This document shows positions 46,882-59,041 of a DNA stretch of 64,000 bases, in pieces. Each line of letters opens with the position of its first letter. Within the stretch, counting starts at the first letter, position 1. This DNA is from Physella acuta. Lineage: Eukaryota; Mollusca; Gastropoda; Physidae. The notes under the pieces were generated by a model. The model was not told where the DNA came from. It made no database searches and saw nothing but the letters and a program-made list of their open reading frames with translations. A program made the position numbers and the translations under genes. The stretch covers positions 248,001-312,000 of the forward strand of contig NW_026731679.1 of the NCBI RefSeq assembly GCF_028476545.1, in the 5' to 3' direction.

Positions 46882-49465
46882 TGTAACCCTCACTCAGTGG
46901 GGATGCTTTTACCCACTGAGGTGTTGTGGTTAAGACGGGCTGACCCTGAGATTTAGAACACACTGACACCGACAGTTGTTGTCAAGTACTCGCTTTATTT
47001 ACTGCATCGAGCCATGACAGCGATGCAACATAGTAGTACGACAATTTCAAAGAGAAAATACTGAAGCAACAAGAAACCAAGAAAACAAAACTGTAGCCCT
47101 AAAACAGAGGCGTATCCAGGTTTTCGTTGTAGGGGGAGCGAAATGAGCAAAAAAAGGCGCCGAGTTTTTAACACGTTCTATGTACGTGTATTAAATACAT
47201 ATATATAAATATATATATATATATATTTATATATACATATATAATTACTGGCTGTATGTCATTACTTCGCTATGATGTAAAATAAATTGTAGGTAGCACT
47301 TGAAGAAATAAGAAAAAAAAACACAATGTAGGCCGACAAAACAAAAAATGTATCAATCTAAACAATATATATATACACTACAACCAAAAACAATAAACGC
47401 AATACAATCTGTTTTGTAATTCTTGTAAAAAAAATTTACATAATAATTCCTGGGACATTAATTTAGACAAGCGAAATAAGGGAAATAATCCCGCTCTTAA
47501 TATAAAAATGTATATATCTACATATTTATTTATAAATGTCAAAACAAATCAAATCAATAATTACTTTAGAATGTAATAAAGTTGTTTAACAATATTCGTG
47601 TTGACAATTTTTTTTTGTCTACAATCAGAATTAAATATATCGTCATCATAAATGCTAAAGTATTACAGCATAATGAAACTTTTTAAAATCAGAGTTGGTA
47701 TAAAAACACGCTTTAAAATAAAATAGAAAAACATTTTGAATAGCAGCTGACATTTAATTTACATTTAACAAAAATGTCGGTCTTTTAGTTCAGATCATAC
47801 ATCTTTTAATTAACTACTGCTTTTTGTGTTCTTTAAACATCATTTTTTAACATAGTGATCGGGTATGGGTTAGATCACTGTATTGATCACACACCTTTTT
47901 ACTGGTAAATGCAAAAACAGTATTCACAGAGTTTCACCTGTTTCAAAAGCTATGATTCAGGCGGCAAGGTACTTTGGTAAAACGTTACGCGTTTTCCCAA
48001 ATGTACTAACAGATCACTTCGGGATTAGTTGGGGGGGGTCAACTTCATTCACCACTGTCCGGTAACTTTAGGTCAATTATCCAACCCAGTGTATACCTAG
48101 GTGTGACATTAATGTCGCTCTACACAATTGTGGTGGTGAGGTATGTGTGTGTGTGGGGTGTGAGTGGGGGATGGGGGGGGGGGGGGGGGGGGATAACCAA
48201 CTCAGAGTGAACATAGCGTCAGTTTTTAGATGACTGTTATAAAGATACATATTCAATTACACATATATACTGATTCAGAAATAGATTTAAATAAGTAGCA
48301 GTGGTATTATGACAATATTTTTTTTACAGAGGGGTCCATGGGGCGATGGGGGTTGTAATTGTTTCATTTAATTTGTAATCGTAATCACTATCGCCCAAAC
48401 TGTCATAATACTACTACTTCATCGTGATGAGGTTGTTGACCTTGTCAAATTTTCCCCACCACTACGCAGTTTTCCCATAAGTAAATTTAAATAGAGGTGC
48501 CACATCAGTTGTATTTGTGTCTGTATTGTAATTTTTAAAATTAATTACACGATTAAAACTGTATATATAAAGTAATTATGTGTGAAGATTTATGTATAAT
48601 ATTTTCTAGATCAATTATTCTTAAGCAAATACATTATACAGTTGCCTTAAACTTAACACCCCTCTTGCCCAGTTGTACTACCCGTAGAGGTTTTTTAAAA
48701 TTGCAATGCATCGTAATGGTTATTTTTAGAATGACAAACTTGATACAGCTGTTAATACGTGTTGTAAACGTAGACGCTACTAGACTAGTACAATTCTGCT
48801 TAATTGCTGCATGAAAAGAAATCTTGTGATTTACATAGATGTGCCGACCAAAAATAATTTTTTAACAAAAATGATTGTTTAAAACTTTGAGTTTAAAAAG
48901 TTTCCAAAAAAGGCGCCACTTTGCTGAAAATGGCCAGAGGGGGAGCGGCCGCTCCCCCTGCTCCCCCCCTGCGTACGCTACTGCCCTAAAACAAATGTAA
49001 ATAAAAAGTTACATTCATGACAAAACCACGTGTAGGCTACAATATACACGGGTACAATAAAATATGTTTCGGCCAGTACACAGTACTGCCAACAAGTACC
49101 AATAAGTAGTACTACAAATAAATACTTATATAAATACTCACCCTAACTAGTGTGCACATGCAGCACTAGCAGGAATACACAAATAAGTATTTTAACAAAC
49201 ATAATTTATATAACAACTCTACCTTCATTAGGTCTACATCTTGGTCACCGTGTCCACAGACAGCAGCCTTGCGTGTGACTGACACGGCTAGGCACGAAAC
49301 TACCCACAGTCCCATGTCACATGACATGGGACACAGGTAACATCGCTCACAAGAGCATGAAAAAAAAAACTACGTTAACAGGGCCACGGCCCCACAGGGG
49401 CCGCAACTCAATGAATTAAAACTTCATATTTTTCCCTCCCCTGGCTGGTAACCATATGTGTTACA
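46882..49465. mobile_element. LTR-like insertion (probable solo LTR) in the minisatellite
   Basis: Starts tgtaaccctcac, ends gtgttaca (TG..CA with a TGTAAC/GTTACA inverted tip) and is flanked by attg on both sides (46878-46881 and 49466-49469). Without the nested hAT element it is about 700 bp. No internal coding region, primer-binding site or second LTR is seen, so a solo LTR fossil is the best reading; another class with short inverted tips is possible. Confidence 0.5.
47105..48983. mobile_element. hAT-type non-autonomous element nested in the LTR-like insertion
   Basis: Ends cagaggcgta and tacgctactg (inverted, 8 of 10) with a perfect 8-bp target duplication ccctaaaa (47097-47104 and 48984-48991). 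Length 1879 bp. Both ends carry the 'ggcgcc' and G-rich subterminal sequence of the local hAT family; the middle is AT-rich with no transposase. It includes a G-run at 48173-48192. The short frames at 47883 and 48578 are not supported. Confidence 0.9.
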
Positions 49466-49891
49466 ATTGTTTAAACATTGTTTAAATATTGTTTAAACTA
49501 TTTTTAAATATTGTTTAAATATTGTTTAAGTATTGTTTAAATATTGTTTAAATATTGTTTAAATATTGTTTAAATATTTTTTAAATAGGCCTATTTTTTA
49601 AATATTGTTTAAATATTGTTTAAATATTGTTTACATATTGTTTAAATATTGTTTAAATATTGTTTAAATATTGTTAAAATATTGTTAAAATATTGTTTAA
49701 ATATTGTTTAAATATTGTTTAAATATTGTTTAAATATTGTTTAATTATTGTTTAAATATTGTTTAAATATTGTTTAAATATTGTTTAAATATTGTTTAAA
49801 TATTGTTTAAATATTGTTTAAATATTGTTTAAATATTGTTTAATTATTGTTTAAATATTGTTTAAATATTGTTTAAATATTGTTTAAATAT
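49466..49891. repeat. 11-bp minisatellite, right part
   Basis: Same tttaaatattg unit as at 46398-46881, about 38 copies, more variants than the left part (e.g. 'ttttttaaataggcctattt' at 49577-49600, 'gttaaaatatt'). The two parts were one array before the insertion. Confidence 0.95.
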
Positions 49892-50659
49892 TATTACATC
49901 TTGCACAATTCAACCAATATAAAAATGTTATGGGTATCGCTAACATTTTGACACTTCTACTTTTTATTACGTATCTATTTTGCATATACAGAAGTTTTAA
50001 AAAAGAAAACGCTACTATATGTGAGTGGGTGAATGGATGATTTATTTTGTATTATTTTATTGTTTGCGAATCTGTGAGTAAATGGTCCACTGGGCAGCGG
50101 CTACGGGGTTTCCCCTTCCGCCCGAAGCGGTCAGTATAAAAGCTGACCGCTCGGATAATTTCGTTCTTTTTGACAGTAAAAATTTAGGTCAAGTCAGTTG
50201 TCTGTGGTCGCACTTCGTCTGATGGGGGTATTTGTTTTTTTTTTATATTGTATCTTTATGTGATTTGTATGAATGCGACTGCCGATGTGTTCTCGTTTTA
50301 TTTCTTTTTCGTCTAAAACGAGATAGTGGGCATCGGCATGTCTGTTACACACGTGGTGTATTCTTTTTGTTAGTTTAAAATGTATTTTTGTATTTTCTAA
50401 ACCCTTGGCGTGTTTTATACCACGTGGTTTAGGTCGTTATGTTTAGGAGGGTTTCCTAAACTGGTGTGAATGCGTGTGTGAATATACTTGATTGTTTTAC
50501 ATTGATAAGATGTGTTATTGTGGGTTCCCCCACGATGACTAAGATTGGCTTAGTCAATAGTCGGTTGTGTTAGACAGTAATGAGTATTTTAGTTTGCCTC
50601 GACTTTTAGGTTGCTTAAAATTAATGTGTGTGCTGTTTCGTGCAATGTAATGTTGAGTC
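49892..50659. other. repeat-like region with TATA-type promoter
   Basis: Contains 'gcggtcagtataaaagctgaccgc' around 50136, i.e. a TATAAAA embedded in an inverted repeat (GCGGTCAG/CTGACCGC), with a transcription-start-like region after it. It runs into repeat R. This could be the 5' part of the same element; no coding frame. Confidence 0.4.
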
Positions 50660-51240
50660 ACTTGCTTTGTGTCTGCCTTCATTGGGGCCTTAGCGGAATG
50701 TGTTAACTTCAATGTTATCAATATGGATGTGGTATAGGTAGACCAATGGCTTTGGGCTGCTCCTGGTGTAGGAAAGATTGGTTCTACAATGAATTTGTTT
50801 TACACGTTATTTTTAAGTTGCTAGTTCTTGGTTAGACAGTGGTTAGTTGTGTTTTTGAGAATTGTTTTTAGAATTGTAATAGTAGGGATTATTTTTTTCT
50901 CAAGGTGTTTTTTATATATTGTGTTTTGTTTAGTCGTGTTTTGTCCCGTTGAATTTTGCTTCGTCGTGTTTTGTTGTATATAAATTGTTTTGTTACATTC
51001 TGTTTTATGTTCTGTTTGTAGTGTGTAAATTGTTCGGTTTTGTGTCAGTAGATTTTTATCTATTCTTTATTTTATTTGATTTTATCATCGGTGCCATGTG
51101 TAAAATAAATTTGATTAATTGTTAAAAGTTTTTTTGGTTTTAATTTAGAAAAAGGTTAAGGTATTAACCAGTCTGGGTTTAGCCGGGCTTGCACTGACCG
51201 GACAGTAATAGATAAGCCAGGGAAGGGTAGATAGATTTTT
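50660..51240 (+). repeat. dispersed repeat R, copy 2
   Basis: Matches 19607-20430 (see there). Has AATAAA at about 51105 and ends 'agggaagggtagatagat', immediately before the truncated start of zinc-finger relic D. Confidence 0.5.
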
Positions 51241-51294
51241 GTGATCCCCTCCCCCCTAGCAGGGCTTACACTCAGGAGGATTTTTTTTGTGTTT

Positions 51295-52413
51295 TCTAAG
51301 CATAAGGATAACTTCCACGCTGAGGATAGGTTGGGATGTGAAAATTGCGCTTACACAAGTAGGAAGTGGCGAAAAATAAAAAAGCATCACATCAAAATGC
51401 ACTTATTATCAGGAGAATCTGTCTCACCTTCAGAACTAAGATGTTCGATTCTAGAGGAAAAAGAAAATTTAGTCCAGCCTGAATTGACAGCTGAACCGGT
51501 TATAACATTATCAAAACAAAGAACCAAAAAACCTGCAGGTCAGACATTTGTTTGTGATGTTTGCCAAAATGTGTGTTTTTCAGCGGCCCATTTGTCATCT
51601 CATCAAGTAGTGCACACGCCAATGCAATGTTACATTTGTAGCAACTGTAATAGGATCTTCAGCAGTGGTAGTGTATTTGACAAACACATTCAAACACATT
51701 ATAGACCCAAACCTTTTAAATGTGTCAAATGTGAACAATATTTTACAAGCAGGGATGGTCTTAACAAACACATGAGAACACATAATTCTCGTCAGATGTA
51801 TACATGTGATCTTTGTGATTTCAAATCAATTTCAGATACGATGTTTGCAGCCCATTGCAGAACTCATTTAATCACAAAAACCTCTGAAGCAACAAACCGA
51901 AATGGATCAGAATTGTGTGATGTATGTCATTATGTGTTTAAATCAACAGAACACTTGTCCATGCATAAATTAGTACACACTCGCCTGAAATGCTACATTT
52001 GCACCATGTGTAACATTGGATACAACAATGACATTGATTATGATACGCACATATAAACACATTTTAAATTCAGACCGTTCCACTGTGAAATATGTGAGAA
52101 ATCATACACAATGAGAAAGTGTCTTAAAGTTCACACGAGGAAACATACTGGAGAATTCTATTACACATGCGACAAGTGTGACTTCACATCGAATACAAAT
52201 AGCAGTTTTGCACAACATAAGAAAAGACAACACCCCAGCACAAAACCTTTTAAATGTGATACCTGTGACTACGCAGCTATTGGCAAATCTTCTTTAACTA
52301 GGCATTTAATAACTCACACAGGGGAGAAGCCATATTGTTGTGGTCAATATGAGTACAGGTGCAATAAGCTTGGTAACTTAAATAAACACAAGAAACAAAT
52401 GCACAGCATGTGA
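51295..52413 (+). pseudogene. C2H2 zinc-finger relic D, distant colinear paralogue of gene A
   Basis: From FSKHKDNFH (tail of finger 2 of gene A) the fingers follow gene A in order: CENCAYTS, a fingerless linker with LRCSILEEKENL, CDVCQNVCF, CSNCNRIF, CVKCEQYF, CDLCDFKS, CDVCHYVF, CTMCNIGY, CEICEKSY, CDKCDFTS, CDTCDYAA and a last finger. A TAA at 52054-52056 falls within finger 9; the frame is otherwise continuous to the stop at 52413. The last finger has Tyr where the second Cys is expected (CGQY). The 5' end, with fingers 1-2, is missing where repeat R ends. AATAAA lies about 110 bases after the stop. Protein divergence from A1-A3 is high though the order is kept, so the duplication is old and the decay recent. 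Confidence 0.8.
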
Positions 52414-53106
52414 TCGTGTTGTAATACTATGGCACGTCAATAATATACAAACATTTGTACTAAGTTTATTTTTTATTGAGTGCTACATGATGGATTTTTT
52501 AATCAATAAGTTCCTGCTAAACAATAAACTAAATCGCCTCCATTAAAAAACATAAAAGACCTCTGCTCTGTTATGCAGAAAAAAGCAGGAACATTTCTTT
52601 AGTTATAATTGATTTTACTTTCCAATTTAGTATTTCCTTTTACAAACTGTAAATTTTCTGCATATAAATGTATTATCTATTCACATTGCCTGATGGTTTA
52701 TTATTTACTTTTAACTGTTAATTTATTAAGCAAAGATCAATACCTTTTTTTTAACTAGGTTTCAAATCTAAACTTAAAAAAAACAACTTAAAATAGGTTT
52801 ATTACAGAACATTTTACATTCATTAATTTATTATAATGATTTTCACATGACAATGTTACCTAATGGAATGTTATTTGTTATTAGACCTACACGTTGTGAA
52901 AAAAAGAAATTCAATCTTTGGTATTTGGTTTGTTAAATTTCAATTTAATAACCTATATTTATATAGTAAGAAGGTAAAGGCTTGTAAAATTTGTATGATT
53001 ATATATAGCTCCATAGTCTAGTAGACCATTAGATGATTGCGCGATGGGAATCCAAGCACAAAGTCTGAGCCCTAAGTGAGAAGAGCCAGATGTTGGCATG
53101 CATCGG
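52414..53106. other. AT-rich 3' flank of D, nothing else recognised
   Basis: Contains the likely polyadenylation signal aacaataaacta (about 52520). No further gene. Confidence 0.4.
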
Positions 53107-53293
53107 CTGTGGCGTAGCCAGGATCGTCTCAAGGGGGGGGGGGGGGGGTCCAATTTTTACCCGGGGACAAACTGTCGATTTGCACACCCCCCCCCCCTCA
53201 GACTTTTGATTTGCATCCCCCCCTCCTACTTTATATATACCGAGGGGTCTATGGGGGGTTATAACCCCCTAATCCCCCCTGCCTAAGCCACTG
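53107..53293. mobile_element. probable degraded hAT-type MITE
   Basis: Left end ctgtggcgtagccagg and right end cctaagccactg are inverted with mismatches; G-runs, C-runs and 'gatttgcac' / 'gatttgcatcc' match the interior of the hAT MITE at 54963. No target duplication visible. Confidence 0.5.
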
Positions 53294-53844
53294 CAGCTGA
53301 TTGACCAAAGAGACAGAGCCTGCTTGTACAGCTTGGAATCAGCAGTGTCGCAGGAGCTGCCGAAACGAAACTAGCGCGCTCCTAATCCTTTCTCAATGGG
53401 CTTTACTCCTGTTTTATGTCGATTTTTTTCCTTAACAAATTAAAATTGAGGTGCGTTGTAAGCTCAATTGTGACGTCAATTTAGGGGGAGGTGGGTCATG
53501 CTTTTTGTGACGATGTGTGACGGAGGGTAGAGGGCAGCTAAAAATAGTCAAAAAGCGTGACGTCATTTATGGATGACCAATATCAGCAGCATTAAATTTA
53601 CAGATGTGTTTTATGCAGTCATGTGTGTAGACACATGGTCTATTTGGAAGTAATACGGTATCCATCGTTCAAATTTAAACTCTTTACCAGTTGTGAATCT
53701 GATGCATTAACACTATTTCAATAGTGCTTTAAATTTAAATGAAACACAAAGTAATTCAATTGATATATTTCTACTTGGATTTAACCTACAACTGTCTCAA
53801 GTAAACTATCATAAATACAGTTTCTGTTTTAAAGAGCAGAGTAA
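53294..53844. other. intergenic with a transposon-end remnant
   Basis: 53470-53580 resembles the terminal part of the 62160-62818 element (gtgacgtcatttatggatgacc near its end). Otherwise no feature seen. Confidence 0.4.
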
Positions 53845-54002
53845 TTTAAAAATCAAATCGGACTACTTTACAATGACTAAACATTTAACCGACACAGTAA
53901 TTTAAAAATTTAGGTCACGTGTTTAAAAATCAAATCGGACTACTTTTACAATGACTAAACATTTAACCGACACAGTAATTTAAAAATTTAGGTCACGTGT
54001 TT
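53845..54002. repeat. two 77-78-bp tandem units upstream of U4
   Basis: Unit 'tttaaaaatcaaatcgg' through 'ggtcacgtgt' is present twice (53845 and 53922), differing by one extra T in the second copy. It contains a CACGTG E-box in each unit and lies about 320 bp upstream of the U4 gene. Confidence 0.95.
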
Positions 54003-54322
54003 GCAATGAGCCTGTTGTAGTGCGCTACATTTTAAATCAAGGGACATAACTTAGTATAATTTTTTGCTACTCCCCTTGTATGCTTTTTTAATACTGATTT
54101 TACCTTATTAACTTGATAAATCTGCTTAGAAAATAATAAACTCGTAAATCACAAAATTGTTATTATATTAAATCATCATTGAACACGCTTGATTCAATTA
54201 TTATAAAATTCTTTTTATTAAATGCGAGCATAATTTTAAATTTAGTTTTATTTAAGCTGAAAGAACCAGATTGATCCGACAGAAAATTTTACGCTGGGTG
54301 TATATTTTGTACCTTATAAGTC

Positions 54323-54466
54323 AGCCTTGCGCAGTGGCGGTATCATAGCCAATGAGGTTTTACCGAGGCGTGGTTATTGCTAGTTGAAAACTATTCCCAA
54401 TACCCCGCACAGACGACCTTCACTGGTCGGCTCGTGCAAATTTTAACGGCTCTTTCGGAAGCTTGA
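54323..54466 (+). ncRNA. U4: U4 spliceosomal snRNA
   Basis: The sequence follows animal U4 closely. It has the 5' stem region AGCCTTGCGCAGTGGCGGT, the conserved kink-turn ATAGCCAATGAGGTTTTACC then GAGGCG, the U6-pairing and linker part TTGAAAACTATTCCCAATAC, the Sm-like site GCAAATTTTAACG at about 54436-54448, and a short 3' hairpin. Length is about 144, as for human U4 (145). Changes against the human sequence in the 5' stem-loop (GGCGGTATCATAGCC) keep the pairing. U4 chaperones U6 in the U4/U6.U5 tri-snRNP. The 3' end is set by eye. It could be one copy of several in the genome, and functionality is likely but not proven. Confidence 0.9.
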
Positions 54467-54962
54467 TATACTCAAATGAAATGACAGGAAAGAATGATTT
54501 GAATTAAATAATTATTGAGAAACATCAGTATTTTTTTTTATCTTTTTACGAAATCTATGTTATCATGGCTTCTTTTTGTTTAGTATTCTCAAGATAGTTA
54601 CATGACATAACAAAGGTGGCTGTCACAAAGAAGAAAATGTACTACCTATATCCACTGAATGATGCTTTTTCTTTTCACCTACATCTATACAAATTGCAGT
54701 AATATACACTTTAAGTGCATATTATTATAAGAGAGAGTGGGTGAGGAGGGAGGATGGGGGGGGGGGGGGGGAGGATAACACCACAACGGATAAATAAACC
54801 AATCGATCTCGACTTTGTTACATAAAGAAATCAGTATTGCCTATGATTTCTTTAATTTGACGTCAAATCACATTATCTGCTTCCACTTCATCATACATGA
54901 TTACAAAATCCCTAACACTTCTCTCACTGCATGTGACGTCATTTATGTGCGACCCTCTCCCC
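54467..54962. other. U4 3' flank, intergenic
   Basis: AT-rich with a G-run at 54757-54772. No supported gene. Confidence 0.4.
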
Positions 54963-55289
54963 CAGAGGCGTAGCGAGGGGGGGGGGGCGGGGGGGGGGGA
55001 CATATGTCCCCGGGCGCCGACCTTAGGGGGGGCGCCAAATTGAAAGTTTGAGGGGGGGGTGCAAATGAAAAGTTCGAGGGGGGGGGGTGCAAATCGAAAG
55101 TTTGAGGGGAGGGGGGGGGGGGTGCAAATGAAAAGTTCGAGGGGGGGGGGGGTGCAAATCGAAAGTTTGAGTGGGGGGGGGGTGCAAATGAAAAGTTCGA
55201 GGAGGGGTGCAAATCGAAAATTTGCTCCCGAGGGGGGCGCCAAATTGAAAGTATGTCCCCGGGCGCCGGGAAGGGTCGCTACGCCTCTG
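54963..55289. mobile_element. hAT-type MITE with internal short repeats
   Basis: Perfect 14-bp inverted ends cagaggcgtagcga and tcgctacgcctctg; flanks ctctcccc and ctcccccc match at 7 of 8. The interior is several copies of a unit of about 33 bp, 'gtgcaaatcgaaagtttgag' plus G-run. The apparent proline- and glycine-rich frames are artefacts of these repeats. Confidence 0.9.
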
Positions 55290-55439
55290 CTCCCCCCCCT
55301 TAATTGTAGGATAACCAATGTCTCGTCAGCTGAGAAGCCCTACAGTGCGGAACGGGAAAACCTGTAGCCGCTGTCCAGTGGACCGTGCACGCAGGTTGGC
55401 ACACAATAAAATAATACAAAATAAATCATCCATTCACCC

Positions 55440-57660
55440 TCTCACACTAACAAACAAATATTGTCTGACACTGACCTTACCTAACTTGCAGGTACAGGCT
55501 TTGGAGCATCACAAGAGAGTAAAATACACCCCAGCATTCAAAACACATTGGTCTCATTGGAATTTATACATACAGGAAGTATTGTTAGAAAAACAATAAT
55601 AATAAAACTTGACACACACTTTAGCCATTTTATTTCTTTAAATTTTCATGCTACAATTTGTAATAATTCACTACTTTAGAATTTAGATTACAAGGCTATT
55701 TTTTAATAGTAAGGAATACAAAATTAAATAATAACTAGCCAAAAATTACATTACGTTTAAACTAAGATACCAATATGTAACAATTGCAGCTTAAGTCTTT
55801 CTTTTCTTCAAATTTTTATGCTGTGGTTAATCTTTAAATTGCATAGCCTAAATGAATATGCGAAGAAAATTATTTTATACTCTTTTCAATCACATTGAAT
55901 GCAGAGAGGAGTATGAGATTTGGCATAAAGTTCATATTGACTTGAGGTGTAAAGAAAGATAAAATCTATATATAACATGTTACAAATGCATTTAATTTAA
56001 TAAAATAAAACATTTAGCAAAAGTAAGGAAGTGACCATAAGCCTTAGCAATGGTTGGAGCAACATGAAACTTAGGGTTAGTTCCATAAGACATGTAAATA
56101 GTGGGGATGGAGGGGAAGTTTTTACATATGGTCTATTTGAGTTACACATTGCAGACAGTATAGTCTGATCATATGATTTGAGATTCTATACCTCTCAATA
56201 TAATGATTAAATAACGGCATTTAGCTAAGGATGAAAATTTTTTTACAAAAAAAAAATTTTGTCTGCTCAGTTTCGATGTCATTGTACCTGTTGGCCAAAT
56301 GCCACTGTGACTGCTGGCCTGATGTCATAGTACTTGTCTAATGCAGGTTGTTTTACCTGTCAACCTGATATTCTGTCATGTTGCTGTATGTCTGACTGAG
56401 CTGTTTGTGAATAGTGTAAATGTGTAAAGTTATGAATGAGAATTGTGTTACAGTACTTATATTGTAAACATCTAGTAAATGTAAATAATACATTGAAATT
56501 GAACATCGTGTTTTATTTTAGTTAGCTTCTGTTATTGTTAATGTGTAATTGGTTTCATCAGAATTGGTAAACTCCCTTGTCCCAATGAATGTGCATTGTC
56601 AATTTTAAATAATCTGAAACAGGCAAACTAACTGTGTTGCCTGAACAAGACCATGCTGGTATAAAAATAAAACCCTGGGTCCCTAAAGTAATAGCTTACT
56701 TCTCCTATCATACATATTTACAAATAACACAAAAAGAAGTAGGATACTTAAAGAAAAAAAATGTACACATGCAGCTGACAATAGGATGCTATTTCCTTTT
56801 ACAGTCAGAATACAATTTCTTTTTAGAGTATGTATAATAATTGATGTGGTATACTCTTTGACAAAAGAACCTTTTTATAATATAAATATTTATTAACTAT
56901 GGCCCACTATTAGAAGTCATGTGTAGAGAAAAATCATAAGTAATTTAATAATAATAATTTACTATAGATATTAATTGTTTATGTTAAAAAATGACTTTAA
57001 ATTGGTTTAAAGTCATGATGAATTTCTTTGACTATATAAAGTAAATTTAAAAGAAAATATTTAAAAGAAAACATTCCTCTGTCTTACATATAGAATGAAT
57101 TTTTTTAGAGTATTTAAATTTGAGAAAATCATTTGTGTAAAACATCATTTAGACTACAACTTCTAGAAAACCTTTAATGACATATACCACTTTCATATAG
57201 CTTGTCTCATAAATGAACTTTTTCATGTACACTTAATTGAAAAAGTTGAAAAAACCATTTATGGCCGGAAAAAAAGTTTTTTTATGTGTAAACTATTCTG
57301 AGTAAATCATTTAGGATTAACATCAAATTCATATGGCTTTTTCCAAATGAACAAAATTGTCTTAATAAATCACACTTACAAGCAAATTTTATAGGACAAA
57401 CATAACATTCATCATGTGGCCTTTCGTCTGAATGAATCTTTTTTTGTGTTCTTAAATTAGAATATTGAGAAAACATTATATTAAACATCACATTCATGTG
57501 GTTAATCTCCTGAATGAACCTTTTTATGTGTTCTTAAATGATAACTTTTTGAAAATCTTTTCAGACAAACATCACATTCATATGGCTTATCTCCAGATTG
57601 AACAATTTTATGTCATAAGAGATTCGTCATATCCACAAATTTTTTATGACAAACATCACA
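55440..57660 (-). repeat. inverted partial copy of block B (B3)
   Basis: Reverse complement of about 33.4-35.85 kb: the exon-like segment, the 3' flank and the decayed finger units. It lacks the B2 hAT MITE at 34888. It ends exactly where the A3 finger gene begins (57661). Confidence 0.85.
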
Positions 57661-59041
57661 TCCTCCCCAGAGTGAATCCTTAAATAATTTACTAGAGTAC
57701 CTTCAGAAGCAGTTGAATAGTCACAAGCATTGCATTTGTAAGGTTTTGTATTCATGTGGTTTCTCTGGTGAACTGAGAATGGAGTTTATTTGTTAGCTGT
57801 GTATTCATATTTAGAGCATTTAAACAGTAAATCCATTGTGTGTTTGCTTGTATGAACTCTTAATGCTTCTTTCTTGGTGAAAGATTTCTCACATTTGTAC
57901 ATTTAAAAGCTTATATTTATAATGTGTTTTTGTCAGGTGTAGATCATAATCATCAGGAAAGTTAAATCCTCTGTCGCAATGACCACATATATAAAGCTTG
58001 GTAGGTATATGTACCAGTTGATGAGATAAAAAGTGATCTAAAGAATAAAAACATTTTTGGCAAATATCACAAGTGTGCAATTTTTCAACACATTTGTCTG
58101 CTTGAAGATTTGAAAGAATAAGTTGGTGTTTCTTGAAAGTAGACAGGTGAGGTGTTACGTAATTGCATTTCTCACATTTGTGAATTGATTCTCCATTATG
58201 CAATCTAATGTGAGCTTTTAGGTATTGTTTATCTGCATAGCATTTTTCACAAAATTCACATTTAAATGGCTTATACCTAAAATGTGTTGTTAAGTGTAGA
58301 TCATATTCATCTCCAATGTTAAAACTTTTATCACACTGGCAACATATATAACATTTCAATGGAGTGTGCACAAGTTTATGAGAAGTCAAATGAGATACGG
58401 ATTTAAAACTTTTTTGGCAAATATCACACACAGAAATCTCAGCTAGAGGCTCGCTGACTATCTCTTTATCATTATGGGGAAGTTGACAAGCTTTACAATT
58501 CTCCAGAGCACATTCACATTTTTGCCAAGTTAAACTTTGTGACTTTTGAGGTATGTTTAATTTATGTTCTGCAATGCGTCACATGTTTTGAATTTATTGT
58601 GGTAAAGCTCAGCTGTCTTTTCATTAGTTGATGATACATTTTCTTTCTCCTTCTGTATTGAGCACTTGACTTCAAAATTTCCACAAGTTGAAGAAGTGGA
58701 TCTGTAATCTGTTGGGTATTTACATGAAGATATCACAGATTTATTTTTAACGTTGTCATTATGTAAACCAGTAGCAATGTTTTCTTTATACAAAGCCACA
58801 TGAACTTCTGTGTGATGTTTTTTCAGCTTGCTCCATTTCCTGGTGGTAAAAGCACAAAACTCACACACCATCCGATAGTTTGGATGAAATTCTTTTTTAT
58901 GTTTAGCAAACAACGGCTCCTCTGCAACAATAAAATAAACAACAGTTTATGGCTTGCACTTTTGTTCCAATGTTTTTGTAATCTTTGAAAAGATGAAAAT
59001 GTTCTTGAACAGATGTCACAGTGACCTACTTGCTCTCTCAT
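57282..59041 (-). pseudogene. chimeric zinc-finger pseudogene: A-type 5' part, B-type 3' part
   Basis: From the ATG at 59041 (MREQVGHCDICSRTF) it follows gene A1 closely: 59041-58823, then 58913-58557, then 58431-57889, with frame changes between and after. Fingers CDICQKSFKSVSHLTSHKLVH, CEFCEKCYADKQYL, CEKCNYVTPHLS and CDICQKCFYSLDHFLSH are better kept than in A1. At 57660-57675 the A-type finger ends in LRIHSGE and the sequence continues as B-type CHKKFVDM, CLKRFSKS and CPIKFACK units to 57282. The join is at the finger linker and is out of frame. The whole is a pseudogene, with A-type upstream DNA on its 5' side and B-type downstream DNA on its 3' side. Confidence 0.85.

Noticed and set aside
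46398-49891. CRISPR-like array
   Set aside because: Units are contiguous 11-mers without spacers in a eukaryotic context; a minisatellite.
54863-55367. Proline-rich or glycine-rich proteins on both strands
   Set aside because: They are readings of G-run repeats inside a hAT MITE.
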